This document shows positions 28,201 to 38,205 of a stretch of DNA of 64,000 nucleotides, piece after piece; the stretch's first letter is position 1, and the number at the start of each line of letters is the position of its first letter. Source of the DNA: Lotus japonicus (Eukaryota > Streptophyta > Magnoliopsida > Fabales > Fabaceae). Where the stretch lies: positions 53,581,815 to 53,645,814 of the forward strand of contig NC_080045.1 in NCBI RefSeq assembly GCF_012489685.1. The letters are read 5' to 3'. The translations under genes and the position numbers were made by a program. The notes below the pieces were generated by a model that saw nothing but the letters and a program-made list of their open reading frames with translations, did no database searches and was not told where the DNA came from.

Positions 28201-30666
28201 ATGTCATCAACTAACCCTGGAAAGATGCCCAATGATGAACCTAGCTTCAATACTCCATTGAATGGAGGGGAAGGAAGGTTAGTTATTCTGGCTGTTGGTT
28301 GATTTATCCATCATTTATTGTCTTCCACAAATAACTTTTTCCCATTATTTCTTCTATTTTTTTAATTTTCAGCCTTGATACCTTGACTGATGAGGCTAGG
28401 GTAGAGCCTCTTCATCAAACTCAGTTGTCTAGTGATGTTAAACAACTGACCGCTACTGTCATGGATCTTGCTGGGTCTGTGAAGGCAGCTATGGTGAAGT
28501 TCCAACAAGTGGACCATCGTCTAGAGGAATTTCACCAGATCCAGACTGTTATGCATGGTAACATGGAGAGGGTAGACAAGTTTCTCAGCATGGTTGACAA
28601 ACCAAACCTTGGAGAATCAACCCCAAAATGTGGTATTAAGTCTAAAGCTCCTGCTGAGTCTGCTGCTTGTAAAAAGAAAAGAAAAAATGCAAGGGCAACA
28701 TCTGAGATCCTGAAAAATGATGTAATCAACATTGATTTGGACTTTGAGAAGAATGAAGGTGAAGAAAAAAATACAGACTCTGCTGGTTCCAACCCAAGCA
28801 AAGGCATTCTTACACCTTGGCTACAAAAAAGTTTCAGAAGTGCTACATCTGTAGAGGTATGTTCATTAAATTGTTACCCCTCTTTCTGCATTTTTTTTAT
28901 TGTTAAGTAACTAATCAGATCTGCTAAATTGTAGGGACTTGTTGGTGCCTTTGTTAGGCAAGAAGTTGAGCAAACAAGGTCTAGGCTGTTTGTCACCCCA
29001 CCCTCATCCAAAAGAGCTACTAGCTCTTCATCTACTTTTCGAAGTCCTATCACTGGCCCCCAATCAATCAATCCAATGACCCAAGCGATGCTCTACATGC
29101 GCCCTTTACCTCGTCCACTTGTTCCAAAGGTATACTACGGTTTTTGCATTGCAAATATTGCTGTTATTTTATTTTTATTTCAAACCTGATTAAGTTTAGT
29201 TCATGTTTTGTAATGTCAGAGTGCCAGGCCAAAGTTTGAAGTCCCTGAAGAGCTGGACTTGTTATTGACTGATACTCAGGTTGCTACATACTTGTTCGAA
29301 GAGGAAAGTGACCCAGAGTATGTTGAATAATTATTCCAATTTGTTATAACTGTATGTTGTATTTTGGTGATATTTTAATGTGCGGTATTTTTTGCTCAGT
29401 GAGCTTTTGCTGAGTATGGGTCGTTATGAAGCTGTGAGAAGGGACTTTGATTGCCTCATCCCTGGACAGGAAATAACTGACAAGGTTACTGGTTAATTTA
29501 AGTTTCTAATTAGCATTAATTAGTGTTTTAATTAGGGTCTGATTTGTTTATTAATCTGCAAAACAGATTATAACCTTGGTTGCTGTCAAGATCATGCGTG
29601 AACAAAGCTATCACATGGATGATACTATCTGGTGCTTTCCCCCATGTTTTGTGGTAAGATTTGAAAGAGTTCCTTATCTGCATGCTATTCTTCATATTGG
29701 TTGAAGTCTGATATGTTCCCACCCCTAAAATAGGAGGATGTTTACAAGGGCTTTTCTGTTGAGAAATTGTGTAAGGAATACTTGAGGCCATTCATGTATC
29801 CATACAACACTTTGAAATATGTAAGTTTTGTTTAAGTTTCATAAGTGAAAGAATATGTCTTAATTGCCTATCATTAATGATTGTGATGCACCTTTTAACA
29901 TATTTACTTGAATTTGTAGATCTACATTCCTATCAAGACTGTTTCTGGCCATTGGTATTTGTGCATCATTTCCATTGGGGATTACACCATTTACCACTTG
30001 GATTCCCATCTTAATGTGGAGGACATACCGGTTAGATGTGCATCCATGAAAACATTGGTAATGTTTATATAATACTTCACGGAGATCTGAATACTTTTTA
30101 CCTTCTAGCATCATACTTTAATTTGTTTGCTTTTATTGTATCAGTGCAACACATTGGTTGAAATGATGAGCACAGAGGACAGATATGTGGAAACTAATTT
30201 TTACCGGAAAATGGTGGATTTTCATTCTTGGAAGCTAAAGGAAGCAAGGGGCATCCTCAATACTGGTAGCAGGTAGTCCTTATTGAAATTAAACATTAAA
30301 CTGCTAATTTCATAATTTTGTCAAGTTTTGTTAACTCTTTCTTGTTTTGATGTTTACTGCAGCCATGATTCAGCTGTGTGGTTGTTAAGTTGGCTTGAAT
30401 TGGGTTCTGGATTTAATCCCAATCAATCTGGCTATGTAAGTAAATAGTCATCTGCATGGTTCATGACTGTTTTGTTGGATTGTGAGCATTAATTTCTGTT
30501 TTTTTTCTTATGCTAGCCAAATGAAAGGGCTGTTCGCATGAACACTGCCACAACTCTGTTATGTGGTGAGCACAATGACACTCGGAGGAGCTTGGAGGAG
30601 AAGGCCAATGTCTTCTGGAATGCATGTCACACTGTTGATGTTGAAGGGGTAGCTGCGACCTTGTGA
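28201..30666 (+). CDS. MULE-borne ULP1/C48 cysteine-protease-like protein
   Basis: Eleven exons: 28201-28277, 28373-28856, 28935-29129, 29220-29317, 29400-29484, 29567-29653, 29734-29820, 29920-30057, 30145-30272, 30363-30435, 30517-30666; total 1602 nt, 533 residues. The N-terminal ~250 residues hold a coiled-coil-like stretch (SSDVKQLTATVMDLAGS..) and a KKKRKNAR basic motif that may be a nuclear signal. The C-terminal third has the C48 (SUMO/NEDD8 protease) layout: GHWYLCIISI with the catalytic His, YHLDSHL with the Asp, and SHDSAVWLLSWLE where the family has Asp-Cys-Gly-Val: here Ser stands at the Cys position. Plant transposons often carry such C48 genes. It may be a non-catalytic binder, or a Ser variant; I cannot tell. 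All splice sites are GT..AG and the frame is intact, so it is probably under constraint or recent. Confidence 0.75.
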
Positions 30667-31060
30667 AGTCTGTGGTTGAAGGGCAAGTGTATTTTTTTGT
30701 TGGCTGCATTTTTAACACTAGCAGCAGTAGGATTTAATAGGCAGCAATAGGATTTAATAGTTGGCTGGCTTATTTTGTTGTGCATATATATGTGTTGCAC
30801 AGATTTTGGGCATGTAATATACTCTAACTTTACAACAATGATGGTTTGGATTTGGTGGTGGCAACACAATGCATTGAATTTCCTATGATAGGCAATGCAA
30901 GGTTTTGTCACCTGATGGGTGGATCCTGAACTAACCCCCTCCCCCCCACTATGGACTATTTGTTCAGTTACTTGAGAATGAATTCCTTGATTTGGTTGAA
31001 TGTTTGCATTTAGTTGAAATAAATTCCATGATATGGATGAATGTTTGCATTTTGTTTTAA

Positions 31061-31136
31061 TTTTAATGTTTGCATTTTAACTGTAATTTTAATGTTTGCA
31101 TTGTAACTGTAATTTTAATGCTTGCATATTAACTGA
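31061..31136 (+). repeat. 26-bp tandem repeat, 3 copies, in the MULE
   Basis: Units start at 31061, 31087 and 31113, each of the form ttttaatg.ttgcat.ttaactg. Lies in the spacer between the ULP1-like and B3-like genes. A nearby duplicated ~27-bp text (tgattcttggt..aatcttgtcatatct) occurs at 31227 and 31274. Confidence 0.8.
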
Positions 31137-31521
31137 TATCAATTCCCCATTCCCCTCCCTTATTGAACAAAAAATGACTCCCCTCCCCTATTAGACGGTC
31201 AGTCAATGCTATTAATTCACCCATTAATGATTCTTGGTGAATGGAATCTTGTCATATCTCCCCCCCCCCTTTATGATTCTTGGTCAAGGAATCTTGTCAT
31301 ATCTACTTTTTACTGTTTTCTAGTGTGGTCAAAACAGTTTTTTTTGCATGTTTGTGTTCCCAACACCATCATTCCCTAAGTCCTCACCCACCGCCCCCTC
31401 CCCCCCATAAGGTCGTTCATCTATTAAAGCCACAGTCACCATTGCCTATCTATAAAGTCACCTCATCCTTTCTTTCTTCTCTCCAATTATTTCCTCATTC
31501 TCTTCTCTCAATTGTCTATCA

Positions 31522-32147
31522 ATGGCCAGCTCTAGCCAATTCCCACCCCCAAACGAAACTGAGGTTATTGACATCTCATCTGATTCTGATGCTGATGTTT
31601 ATTATGAAAGTGATTCTGATGGTACCGATGACTACCCTTATGGATGGATTCGAAGCAATGATCCAAGGTTTGTAGGGAAGGAGGTTAGGGAAGGTGAAAT
31701 TCCATTTGGTCCAGGCTTTGTTAAACCCATTACAAAGTCTCAAGCTGTAAAAGGTCAAGCATTGGTAAGCATATTTTCTTACAACCATGGTTTCATCACT
31801 TCATTCATGAATTTCCACCCCTATTATCTTGTTAAAATCTTGTTAAATTTTTTCTTAAATCATGCTATTTTCATCACTTCATGTAGGCGGTCCCTGCATG
31901 GTTTGCAGAAAGGTGGCTTGATAGGAAATATGAGAAGATCATTTTTGTATATGAGTATGTGAAGCTTTATACTGTCAAAGTGTCGTGGCACTATGCCACT
32001 GGAAACCAGTGTTCATTTGCTAAGGGTTGGTATCAATTCAAGGTGGAGAATCATGTTGGGCCTGGAGACCATATATATTGCATGCCAACAGTTTTTGAAG
32101 ATGTTTTTGCTATCTCGATCTCGCGCGCAGCTGACCGCCTTGTGTGA
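31522..32147 (+). CDS. MULE-borne protein with B3-like DNA-binding domain
   Basis: Two exons, 31522-31764 and 31887-32147, total 504 nt, 167 residues. Residues 1-40 are acidic and Ser/Asp-rich (VIDISSDSDADV). The C-terminal ~85 residues look like a plant B3 fold: AVPAWFAERWL (B3 starts with Pro..Phe), VKLYTVKVSWHY (strand), FAKGWYQFKVENHVGPGDHIYC (the Gly-Trp..Phe..Asn..Gly-Asp hallmark, residue block split here for length) and FAISISR. B3 domains bind DNA in plant transcription factors. In a transposon a B3-type protein could bind the element's own sequences; that is inference. The match is by pattern only and needs a profile search. Confidence 0.65.
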
Positions 32148-33287
32148 AGGATTCAGTATAATGCTATGCCTGTGTGTGCCCGTGTGAACAAAATAATTTC
32201 TACTTCTGTCCTTTGTTGTCATCCCCTTTGTCCCTCTTCCATTTTGTAGCCAATTATGGCCATTACTATTTCAATGAAGTTCACTTTGTGTTGGGCATAT
32301 ATTTTTCCATTACAACTTAACATAACACAATAAAACTAGGTAGTGAGGGTATCGAAAATTTAGTGAGTAAGTAAGTAACTAAAAAATTGGTCCAAACTAT
32401 TTAAATTTGGGATAATTATTAGTATTAGAAAAAAAGGAAAAAAGGATCCAAAAGAGATTTTTTTTGTAATTTCTTTTTGAATTGGCGGTGAAGACAGTGG
32501 GTGAAGTAAAAAATGAACCTAATTCAAGAAATTCAAGGGATTGCAAGTTGGCAACCAAATAAAGTAGTTATTGGTTTTTATTTTGGTATTATTCTGTATT
32601 AACTAGTATTAAATAGTATTAATTGGTTCTTATTCAACCTCTGTAATAACTAGTATTAATTTAATTCAACCTCTTCTTCACTTCACCCTCAAGGGATTTC
32701 TAATAGGTTTTAATCCCTTTAATCTCATCCAAACCACACCCCTCACATAAAAAATATTTCCTATCACTAGAAACTCAAGGAATAACCGTGGTTTGAAACC
32801 ACACTCCTCACATAAAAATGTTTGAAAACCATTTCCAAACCCCACAAATTACTAGTGAAATACACATCTCACATATTACAAGTGAAATACACAATTTAGT
32901 ACATACCATGTCAAATGTAACAAGCATATTGTACCAGGAATTTTAAAAACAGACCATTTAAAGTACTGATAGTTCAAATAAAACATTACAAATCCACACC
33001 AATTTATGAAAAAGAACATTACAAATCCACGAATAACATTACTGAAACAACCGTGCTACTCAGAGCACCCAACATCCACCGACGAGGTTCCCCTTCCAAG
33101 ATAGATAGTGTGTGATTCCCTTCCAATAGTGCAGCCCCACCTGTGAGATGACAAAAAACATAGGCAAATTAGAAGTCAGTGGTAACAGTGGTAGAAAGCA
33201 AAATAGTGACCGTATATGTAATTTTACAATTCTATGCATATATTGCATACTCAATGCCTAACAGAACCATGTACATAAATACTCACT
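32148..33287. other. convergent spacer between B3-like gene and transposase
   Basis: No gene certain. A possible last transposase exon lies on the minus strand at 33060-33150 (acceptor tctcacag, then ~30 open codons). The pair 'aaaccacac.cctcacataaaaa' at ~32733 and ~32800 is a short direct repeat. Confidence 0.4.
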
Positions 33288-35842
33288 TCACTGTGTGGCC
33301 CGTAGGCATGTTTTCCGATTATGGCCTGCTCCGCCACAAAGACCACAGTGGGAAGTACGCCTCCCCGGTCCACTACCTCTAGAAGCACCACCAATGCGCC
33401 TTTTGATGGGTTTGAGTGGGTCACGCAAGTATTGTTCAGCATCGTTGGCCACCATATTCACAGTTTGTTTCACTCCATCACCTTTCTCCAATTTCTCCAA
33501 CTTCCTTGCTTGCTTTAGAACCAGTTCATTTGTGTCCCGGAATGTTTCCGGTGCTCTACATGCTGCTTTAGACATTCGCCTGCAGTTTTCCCTCAATACT
33601 GTAAATCTACACATATCCATGGGGTCTCATGCACCCAATTGTTCCCCACGCAGCTCAAGCCCATCTTTTGCATACTTGCTCCATCTCCCCATAATTAATG
33701 ATGAGGGAATTCCAGGCAGGTCTAGATATCTACAAACAGCAAGAATATGATCGCATGGAATGCCATATGATTCCATCCTCATACAAGAGCATTTGAACTC
33801 ACTGGTTGTTTTGCACAGAGTCACATTCCATTTCCTACTAGACAAAGAAAACCTTGAAACAAAGTAAATGATGCAAGTTGAAGTCTCCTTGAAAAGACTA
33901 ACCTTTAGCATCAAACACCGGTGAAGACCCTTAGAGACAAGCCTAAAAATGTTGTTCGTGTAATGGTTGGAAGCTGATTTTTCAAGCCTCTTCAATTGTG
34001 TTTGCGGCACATGGTCACCGTGCATTGATGCAAAATCTGCTTCAAGTTCCCTTTGTCGCTGATAACTCATATATCGAAAGAAGTTGTGCATAAAATCTGT
34101 CAAATTGTTCCATGAGTCTACAAACTTCCCAACTTGGGCATGTAATCCCTCAACCCGAGAGGTTGTACGAAAGCCCACAAAGAATTCACCCCGCATATAT
34201 GCAGCAGCCCACATCATCCTCCGCTCATACAAATCATGAACCCAAACATTGTCTTCACACCCACATTCAATAACCATTTGAGCCCATCTGTCCTCAAACT
34301 CCACAATTTCAAGATCCCATAGCATGCATCTTGAAAACATTTGAACAAACTTTGGTTCTGCAACATTGCTAACTGCATTCCGAAGAAGATGCCAAGCACA
34401 TAACCTGTGATGCGCATTTGGAAACACACTTTTAATCGCATTTTTCATTGCTGGATCTCCATCTGTGATCACTGATACCGGTTCTTTCCCCCGCATTGCA
34501 TCTAACAAATTCTGAAGCAACCAAACATATGTCTCCTCTTTCTCATTAGAAACTAAAGCTGCAGCAAAGATAATTGTCTGATTGTGATGATTAGCTCCAG
34601 AGAAAATCACAAGTGGCCGCTTGTACTTGTTTTTCTTGTATGTGGCATCAAATGCCAACACATCCCCAAACAACAAATAGTTGTCCCGGCTGATTCCATC
34701 ACTCCAAAACAACTTGTCCAACCTTCCTTCCTCATTAAAGGTGTGTTTCCACATCAAGTCAGGATCCTTTTCCTTCAAATTACGTAAGAAACCGAGCACA
34801 CCTCTAGCATCACATACTTCCACCTTCTTCTTTTTAAATTTTTCATTGTACATTTGTCTAGGTCCAAATGGAACATTTTGATATCCACCCATCTGGTTGG
34901 CAAACACACCATAAGCCTGTGGAGTTGTAATGCCTGACTTCCTAAAGCAATTCAATTGAGTAATGTCGGCCTCATTCATTCTCCTATGAGTAGGTGCCAA
35001 TCCAATCAAATTTTCTTCAACAAGTACATGATTATGATCATCACAAACAGATCTAACATGCCAACGCTTGTTATCCTTATGAACATGGACCTGACAATAA
35101 GCCTTACACTCACATCTTGTGGCCTTTTTCGGAAAACGCTTTCTCTTTTCACCAGCATGAGCATCAACCTCTGGCTCAGCTTTCTCTATCCTTTTACCCT
35201 CCCTGAAGCAAACAAATCTCTGTTGGATTACATCTCCGTGATTGTTTTTTAGAACCTTAGCCTTCCTCGCAGCAAATCCATGCATCCGAGCATACCAACT
35301 GTAGAACAAGTAAGCAACCTCACGATCCGGAAAGTGATAGGTGACTATGTTATTGACAGATAGTTCTTTGAAATTTACCATCCCCAAATCTTCTAAACCA
35401 TTGATAGCAATCTCAGTTGGCGGCTCCACATCAACATTTTGTTCTTCAACCCCATTTTCAGACTCTTTTTCATCTTCTTCATCATAGTCAGTCCCTTGCT
35501 CTTCTCCTTCTTCTCCACTTTCCTGAACGTCATCAGTCCCTTGTTCCTCATCAACAAAGACATGTACATCACCTTCCCCTCCTTCAACCATTACTCCAAC
35601 AACATGCTGAGGACCCTGGCGCAGTAAAATTAAATAAATTTCCCCAAATCAAACAACCCATATACTAAGAAAACAAGATGCTATAATTTAATTTAAAATC
35701 ACACAACACTTCTCAAGGAATGAAACACTTTGCCACTGGAAACCATATTATGCAATTTAGCTGTTACCTGAAGCGCAGAGGAACCAAGTGCTGCATCATC
35801 TATCAGAGTGTTCGACCTAGACTCCTGGGTATGGGAAGACAT
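33288..35842 (-). CDS. FAR1-type Mutator-like transposase, interrupted by one in-frame TGA
   Basis: Two exons on the minus strand: 35842-35768 (start MSSHTQESRSN..) and 35615 down to at least 33288, joined in frame; the inner ATG at 35591 is not the start. Order of domains: acidic N-terminus; FAR1 zinc-finger (WRKY/GCM1-like) with Cys in CECKAYC and CDDHNH; DDE core with LAFDATY (first Asp), VITDGDPAM (second Asp), CAWHLLRN and TTSRVEGLHA (Glu region); SWIM finger FKCSC..IPCDH; then TGA at 33627-33629 and, in the same frame, a further 112 codons with the CGLCGGAGHNRKTC zinc knuckle found at the C-terminus of FAR1/FRS-type proteins. The TGA looks like a point mutation, or an artefact, or marks a shorter natural product; everything up to the SWIM finger is intact. 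The enzyme cuts the element at its inverted repeats. Confidence 0.85.
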
Positions 35843-36445
35843 GTTCAACAGCCACCGAACCCACCCGTTCCCACTAGCGAACCCGTTCCCACCGCCTAAC
35901 CAACCCGTTCCACACTACTGCATAGGAAACCCAGATCGAACACATTCATTAGAAGGTGAAAGCAATAAAACCTCTACAACATCATTCACAGAAGGAAGAT
36001 GCAGTAATGAGAAGGTAAAAGCGACAACGAACCTGTTGATGAGGAAGAAAGAAGAAAGCTGCCGAGAAGGGAGGCGTCAGATCTGGATAGGATTTGAAGA
36101 TGAGAATCAAACCTCATGAACCCTAGCCGTCCTGGAGTTGGGGTGAATGAATCGGGGTGAATCGGGATATGAATTTGGGTTATTTTCAGTTAGAAAGGAG
36201 GGGAAAATTTATTGTAGTTTGTGTTAGTTTGTTTAAGTTGTATGTATTAATTACATGACCCAATTAGTAGTTTGTTTAAGTTGTATTAATTATGTTCCAA
36301 ATTTTTTTTTTTACTGATACAATTACCTAACTCAGTTAGTGCAAATCAACATTAAGAAAATTACTAACTATATAACAAATTATATATAATATATTAAGTA
36401 TTTTATTTTTTAAAAATTTAAAAATACCTGCTGGACCTGCACTAG
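35843..36445. promoter_or_regulatory. right non-coding arm of the MULE (transposase promoter)
   Basis: Lies upstream of the transposase start on the minus strand. Contains repeated 'acccgttccca' sequence at 35859-35915 and a very AT-rich block next to the terminal repeat (36295-36420). No gene seen. This arm presumably holds the transposase promoter. Confidence 0.5.
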
Positions 36446-36507
36446 CAGGTCAAAAGCAGGTGGTGTAACCATGGACCACAAAAAAGTGGCCCATAGTAAA
36501 CGGCTCC
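36446..36507 (-). repeat. right terminal inverted repeat of the MULE
   Basis: Inverse of 24978-25039. Its outer end reads GGAGCCGTTTACTATGG on the minus strand. Followed by the 9-bp target duplication at 36508-36516. Confidence 0.85.
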
Positions 36508-36734
36508 ACTTTTTTGGGTCATGTAGACTATGTAGCTAATAATATGTACTTGCACTCCTTAGCTATTTTTCACCTATTTGTCATAGTATTTTAACTATTT
36601 TTGCCCCATTTCCTTTGGCTTTTACTTTCTTCAAAACATTCCCACCTTTTTTTATGGCTTTACATTCATCCTGATCTAGTTAGGATTTACAATGAGCTCT
36701 TCAAGCTTATCGGATCTATTCACTCAAACTTTGT

Positions 36735-37780
36735 GGTGTCCACTAGGGTGGACCACTTTTTTTTTGGTCCACCGGTGCACCATGACTAACTACAATTAGA
36801 TCTGAGAATCTTGAAATATTATTTTATTAGATGGTCAGGATTTGTTGGATTGAAAAAGGGCAAAAACATAAATTGACAAACAACCCCTCCTCTCTTACTG
36901 GTTCTTCTTCTCCCAGCTCTGTCACATCCTTCTCCTAGCTTCGACGTTTCTTGCTCCATCGCCGGCCGTATCACTACTACCTTCAACCTCACCGGCGTTT
37001 CCTTCTCCAGCATCCTCTACCTTCCCACCTTCACCTCCATACCCTCTTTAATTTGCAACACTTCCGTCTTCCTTTTACAAAACCCAGAAATATGAACCAG
37101 AGAAGAAAAAATCAACTTTCTTGGTTGAAAAAACAAAGGCAAGACATTTAACAAGAAAGACAAAACTCAAAAACCCAGAAACAACAACAAGGGAGAAGAA
37201 AGATTGAACCTTTTTTAGTTAAAACCCACAAAAAATATAGACATGACATGCATTGATCTGTGCTAGCAAAGAGAAGATGGAAGAAGAAAAAGAATCAGAA
37301 GAAAGGATGGAAGACAGATCTGTGTGATCTTTTGATTTTTGGCACTTTTGATTTTGACTTTTAAAGAGAAGAGGGTGATATATCTGTGCTAGCTTTTGAT
37401 TTTCTGGGTCTCATTTTTGAGTTTTCTCCCAACTACAGCCATGGTGGTTTTGATGGAACACAAGTGGGAAAAGAGGAAGGATGGGAGAGCAACGCTGCAG
37501 CGGAGGAAGAGGGAGAAGCTTGTCATAGTCAAACACTTTACTTGACTTACCATAAAGTAAAGTTTTCATGGTTTAACATGAAAGCAACAATCAATTTGTG
37601 GGATAAAGTCTGATGAAGAAGGGTCTGTGTTTGAACAAAAAAAAAAAGGCCTGAGGGTGAAGAAAGTGGGAGGAAGAGGGAGAAAAAGGGATAAAGTCTG
37701 TAGTACCCTTGATGCAAAGTCGAATATATCCATGGTGCACCGGTGGACCAAAAATAAAATGGTCCACCCTAGTGGGCACC
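36735..37780. mobile_element. TIR element, 1046 bp, superfamily uncertain
   Basis: Inverted repeats of ~49 bp: 36735-36783 (GGTGTCCACTAGGGTGGACC..) and 37732-37780 (inverse, with GGTGCCCAC), containing also the palindromic GGTCCACCGGTGCACC. Flanking 9-mers 'aaactttgt' and 'aacttttgt' match at 7 of 9 positions, so a decayed Mutator duplication is possible. The inside has no recognisable gene. The CACTA text in the ends is not terminal, so I do not call it a CACTA element. Confidence 0.65.
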
Positions 37781-37808
37781 AACTTTTGTTATATAATGAT
37801 TAGTTCTT

Positions 37809-38196
37809 AGAGCATCTCCAATGCATAGTTGTTAGTTGGGTTGCTTAAAAACTATTTCGGTGGGTCCAGACTGACATATAAGATTTAAGCAACCCAAGCA
37901 GAATTCGCTCCAACCACGGTTGCTTAGTTTACTTTTAGTTGAGTCTCATTATACCTCTTGTATTTATATTATTTCAAAGTAATGACACTATACAAGTACA
38001 TAAATGAAAGAGAAAATATGATTTTTTAGTCAAAAAGTAAAGAGAGAGAAAATAAGCAATCGTTGCTTAAATAATCAACTGTTGCTTAAATTTAAGCAAC
38101 TCAACTGTCACGTCATGTTGCTCCAATGGTGCTCTAAAATAAGCAACGTTGCTTAAGTTGCCAACTGGATTTAAGCAACCCCAATTAAAAATGTTC
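37809..38196. mobile_element. MITE, ~388 bp, GAGCATCTCCAATG-type ends
   Basis: Left end agagcatctccaatg and right end ..aaaaatgttc are weak inverted copies (GAGCAT / GAACAT, then gggttgctt on both arms). Flanked by the 9-bp direct repeat 'ttagttctt' at 37800-37808 and 38197-38205. Internally rich in 'ttgcttaa'/'ttaagcaa' palindromes. Non-coding. Confidence 0.65.
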
Positions 38197-38205
38197 TTAG
38201 TTCTT

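Larger units (their letters stand above)
24978..36507. mobile_element. large multi-gene Mutator-like element (MULE), 11,530 bp
   Basis: Bounded by inverted repeats (24978-25039 and 36446-36507; 47 of 62 positions identical without gaps, outermost GGA) and an exact 9-bp target duplication. It contains a FAR1-type MULE transposase on the minus strand and three genes on the plus strand: a viroplasmin-like small protein, a ULP1/C48-like protein and a B3-like protein. The two sets are convergent, as in MuDR. No other host-like gene or nested element was recognised inside. The layout fits an autonomous or recently autonomous element; the caveat is one in-frame TGA in the transposase. Confidence 0.85.

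Noticed and set aside
33295..33750. 151-codon plus-strand frame
   Set aside because: Antisense of the transposase C-terminus.
35591..35593. Transposase start at the ATG at 35591
   Set aside because: An upstream exon (35842-35768) with its own ATG joins in frame through good splice sites.
36735..37780. CACTA transposon
   Set aside because: The ends contain CACTA but not at the edge, the similarity runs outward to GGTG, and there is no 3-bp duplication.
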